Positions 5,272-5,775 of a DNA stretch of 5,775 nt are shown in pieces. The DNA comes from Deltaproteobacteria bacterium (GTDB lineage Bacteria; Desulfobacterota_C; Deferrisomatia; Deferrisomatales; JACRMM01). The DNA lies in NCBI GenBank assembly GCA_016218905.1, contig JACRCS010000590.1, positions 1 through 5,775 on the forward strand. The letters run 5' to 3'. Each line of letters begins with the position of its first letter. Positions within the stretch are counted from its first letter, which is position 1. The position numbers and the translations under genes are program-made. The notes below the pieces were generated by a model. That model made no database searches. It was not told the DNA's origin and saw nothing but the letters and a program-made list of their open reading frames with translations.

Positions 5272-5313
5272 AATTATGCACCGCGTCACGGCGCAGGAAC
5301 GCCCAGGGGGCCG

Positions 5314-5775
5314 TCAATCTCCGGACAGCCGGGCCTTCAGCCGCTCGAAATCGCGGCGGGCGTCCTCGTTGCGCGAGGCCGCCTCCCCGTAGAGCTGCAG
5401 GGCCTTGACGAGATCCTTCTCGACCCCGTTGCCCTCCTCGTAGATCTTCCCCAGCAGGGACCGCGCGGCCGCGACGACGATGAGGGTCTCGTCGTCCGTC
5501 CCGGTTGCCGCGGCCGCCTTCTCGAACCAGAGGCGGGCCTCGACCGCGTCTTCTGCGACTCCCTCTCCCGAGAGAAGCCGGCCGGCGAGGTTTATGGCCC
5601 CCACTCCGGCTCCCGCCTCGGCAGCCTTACGAAACCACCGCACCGCTTCCGCGGCATCTTGCTTCACACCGAGACCCCGGTAGTAGAGCGCGCCGATGCT
5701 GTTGGCCGACGTCGCCACGTGCTGCGCGTCGGCCTTCGTGTACCACTCGAACGCTTTGGCGTAGTCGACGGGGGC
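5314..5775 (-). CDS. Sel1-like repeat (TPR-type) protein, C-terminal 153 residues
   Basis: The frame is open to the right edge, so the N-terminus lies outside the window; a GTG at 5718 is internal, not the start. The visible part opens with the end of one repeat (DYAKAFEWYTKA, 4-15). It continues with three Sel1-like repeats: SANSIGALYYRGLGVKQDAA to KAAEAG (23-55), INLAGRLLSGEGVAEDAVEA to KAAAATG (61-92) and ARSLLGKIYEEGNGVEKDLV to EAAS (104-134). It ends in a charged helix (RRDFERLKARLSGD). Sel1 repeats form helical-hairpin solenoids that act as protein-binding scaffolds, often secreted or periplasmic, but any signal peptide is off-window. It ends 91 bp before hutH in the same direction. Co-transcription is possible, but no functional link is evident. 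Confidence 0.85.
   Translation of the reverse strand, partial: APVDYAKAFEWYTKADAQHVATSANSIGALYYRGLGVKQDAAEAVRWFRKAAEAGAGVGAINLAGRLLSGEGVAEDAVEARLWFEKAAAATGTDDETLIVVAAARSLLGKIYEEGNGVEKDLVKALQLYGEAASRNEDARRDFERLKARLSGD

Noticed and set aside
3618..5408. Long plus-strand open frame of about 596 codons
   Set aside because: It is antisense to hutH and runs across its whole length and both flanks; its product is rich in Arg, Asp and Glu with no domain, as expected of a shadow frame in GC-rich DNA.

Overview
The window is GC-rich (about two thirds G+C by eye) and every recognisable gene reads right to left on the minus strand. Strong G/C preference at third codon positions, a VapBC-type toxin-antitoxin pair and a Sel1-repeat protein fit a high-GC environmental bacterium. 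Acidobacteriota or a similar soil or sediment lineage is possible, but no marker here fixes the taxon. There is no tRNA, rRNA, CRISPR array, integrase or transposase.

Layout in the direction of transcription, from the right edge: (1) the C-terminal end of a Sel1-repeat protein (5314-5775); (2) a 91-bp gap with an inverted repeat; (3) a complete MIO-type aromatic amino acid ammonia-lyase, most like histidine ammonia-lyase (hutH, 3699-5222), with Cys in place of the usual catalytic Ser of the Ala-Ser-Gly triad; (4) a 146-bp spacer with one copy of a 27-bp repeat; (5) an ABC exporter operon: ATPase (2809-3552) and an overlapping PF16962-like permease (2812 to 1001), which an in-frame TGA splits at 1409-1411; (6) the second copy of the 27-bp repeat just past the permease; (7) a detached copy of the last 57 codons of hutH, stop included (757-927); (8) an unrecognised 84-codon ORF and scraps of other coding sequence; (9) a VapB-like antitoxin with the first 14 codons of its VapC PIN-domain toxin at the left edge.

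The most interesting structure is the arrangement around the ABC operon. It is bracketed by direct copies of a 27-bp repeat and, further out, by two direct copies of the hutH 3' end (about 94% identical over 171 bp). Recombination between the hutH copies would remove 2942 bp and leave an intact hutH. This is what single-crossover integration into a gene 3' end, or a local duplication, would produce. No integration enzyme lies inside, so the mechanism is inferred. The ABC permease appears to be decaying or assembled from two pieces, and the 282-1000 region reads as a scar of gene fragments.

Functional links are weak. The ammonia-lyase stands alone, without hutU, hutI or hutG in view. The ABC system has no visible substrate clue. 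The toxin-antitoxin pair is an independent module.
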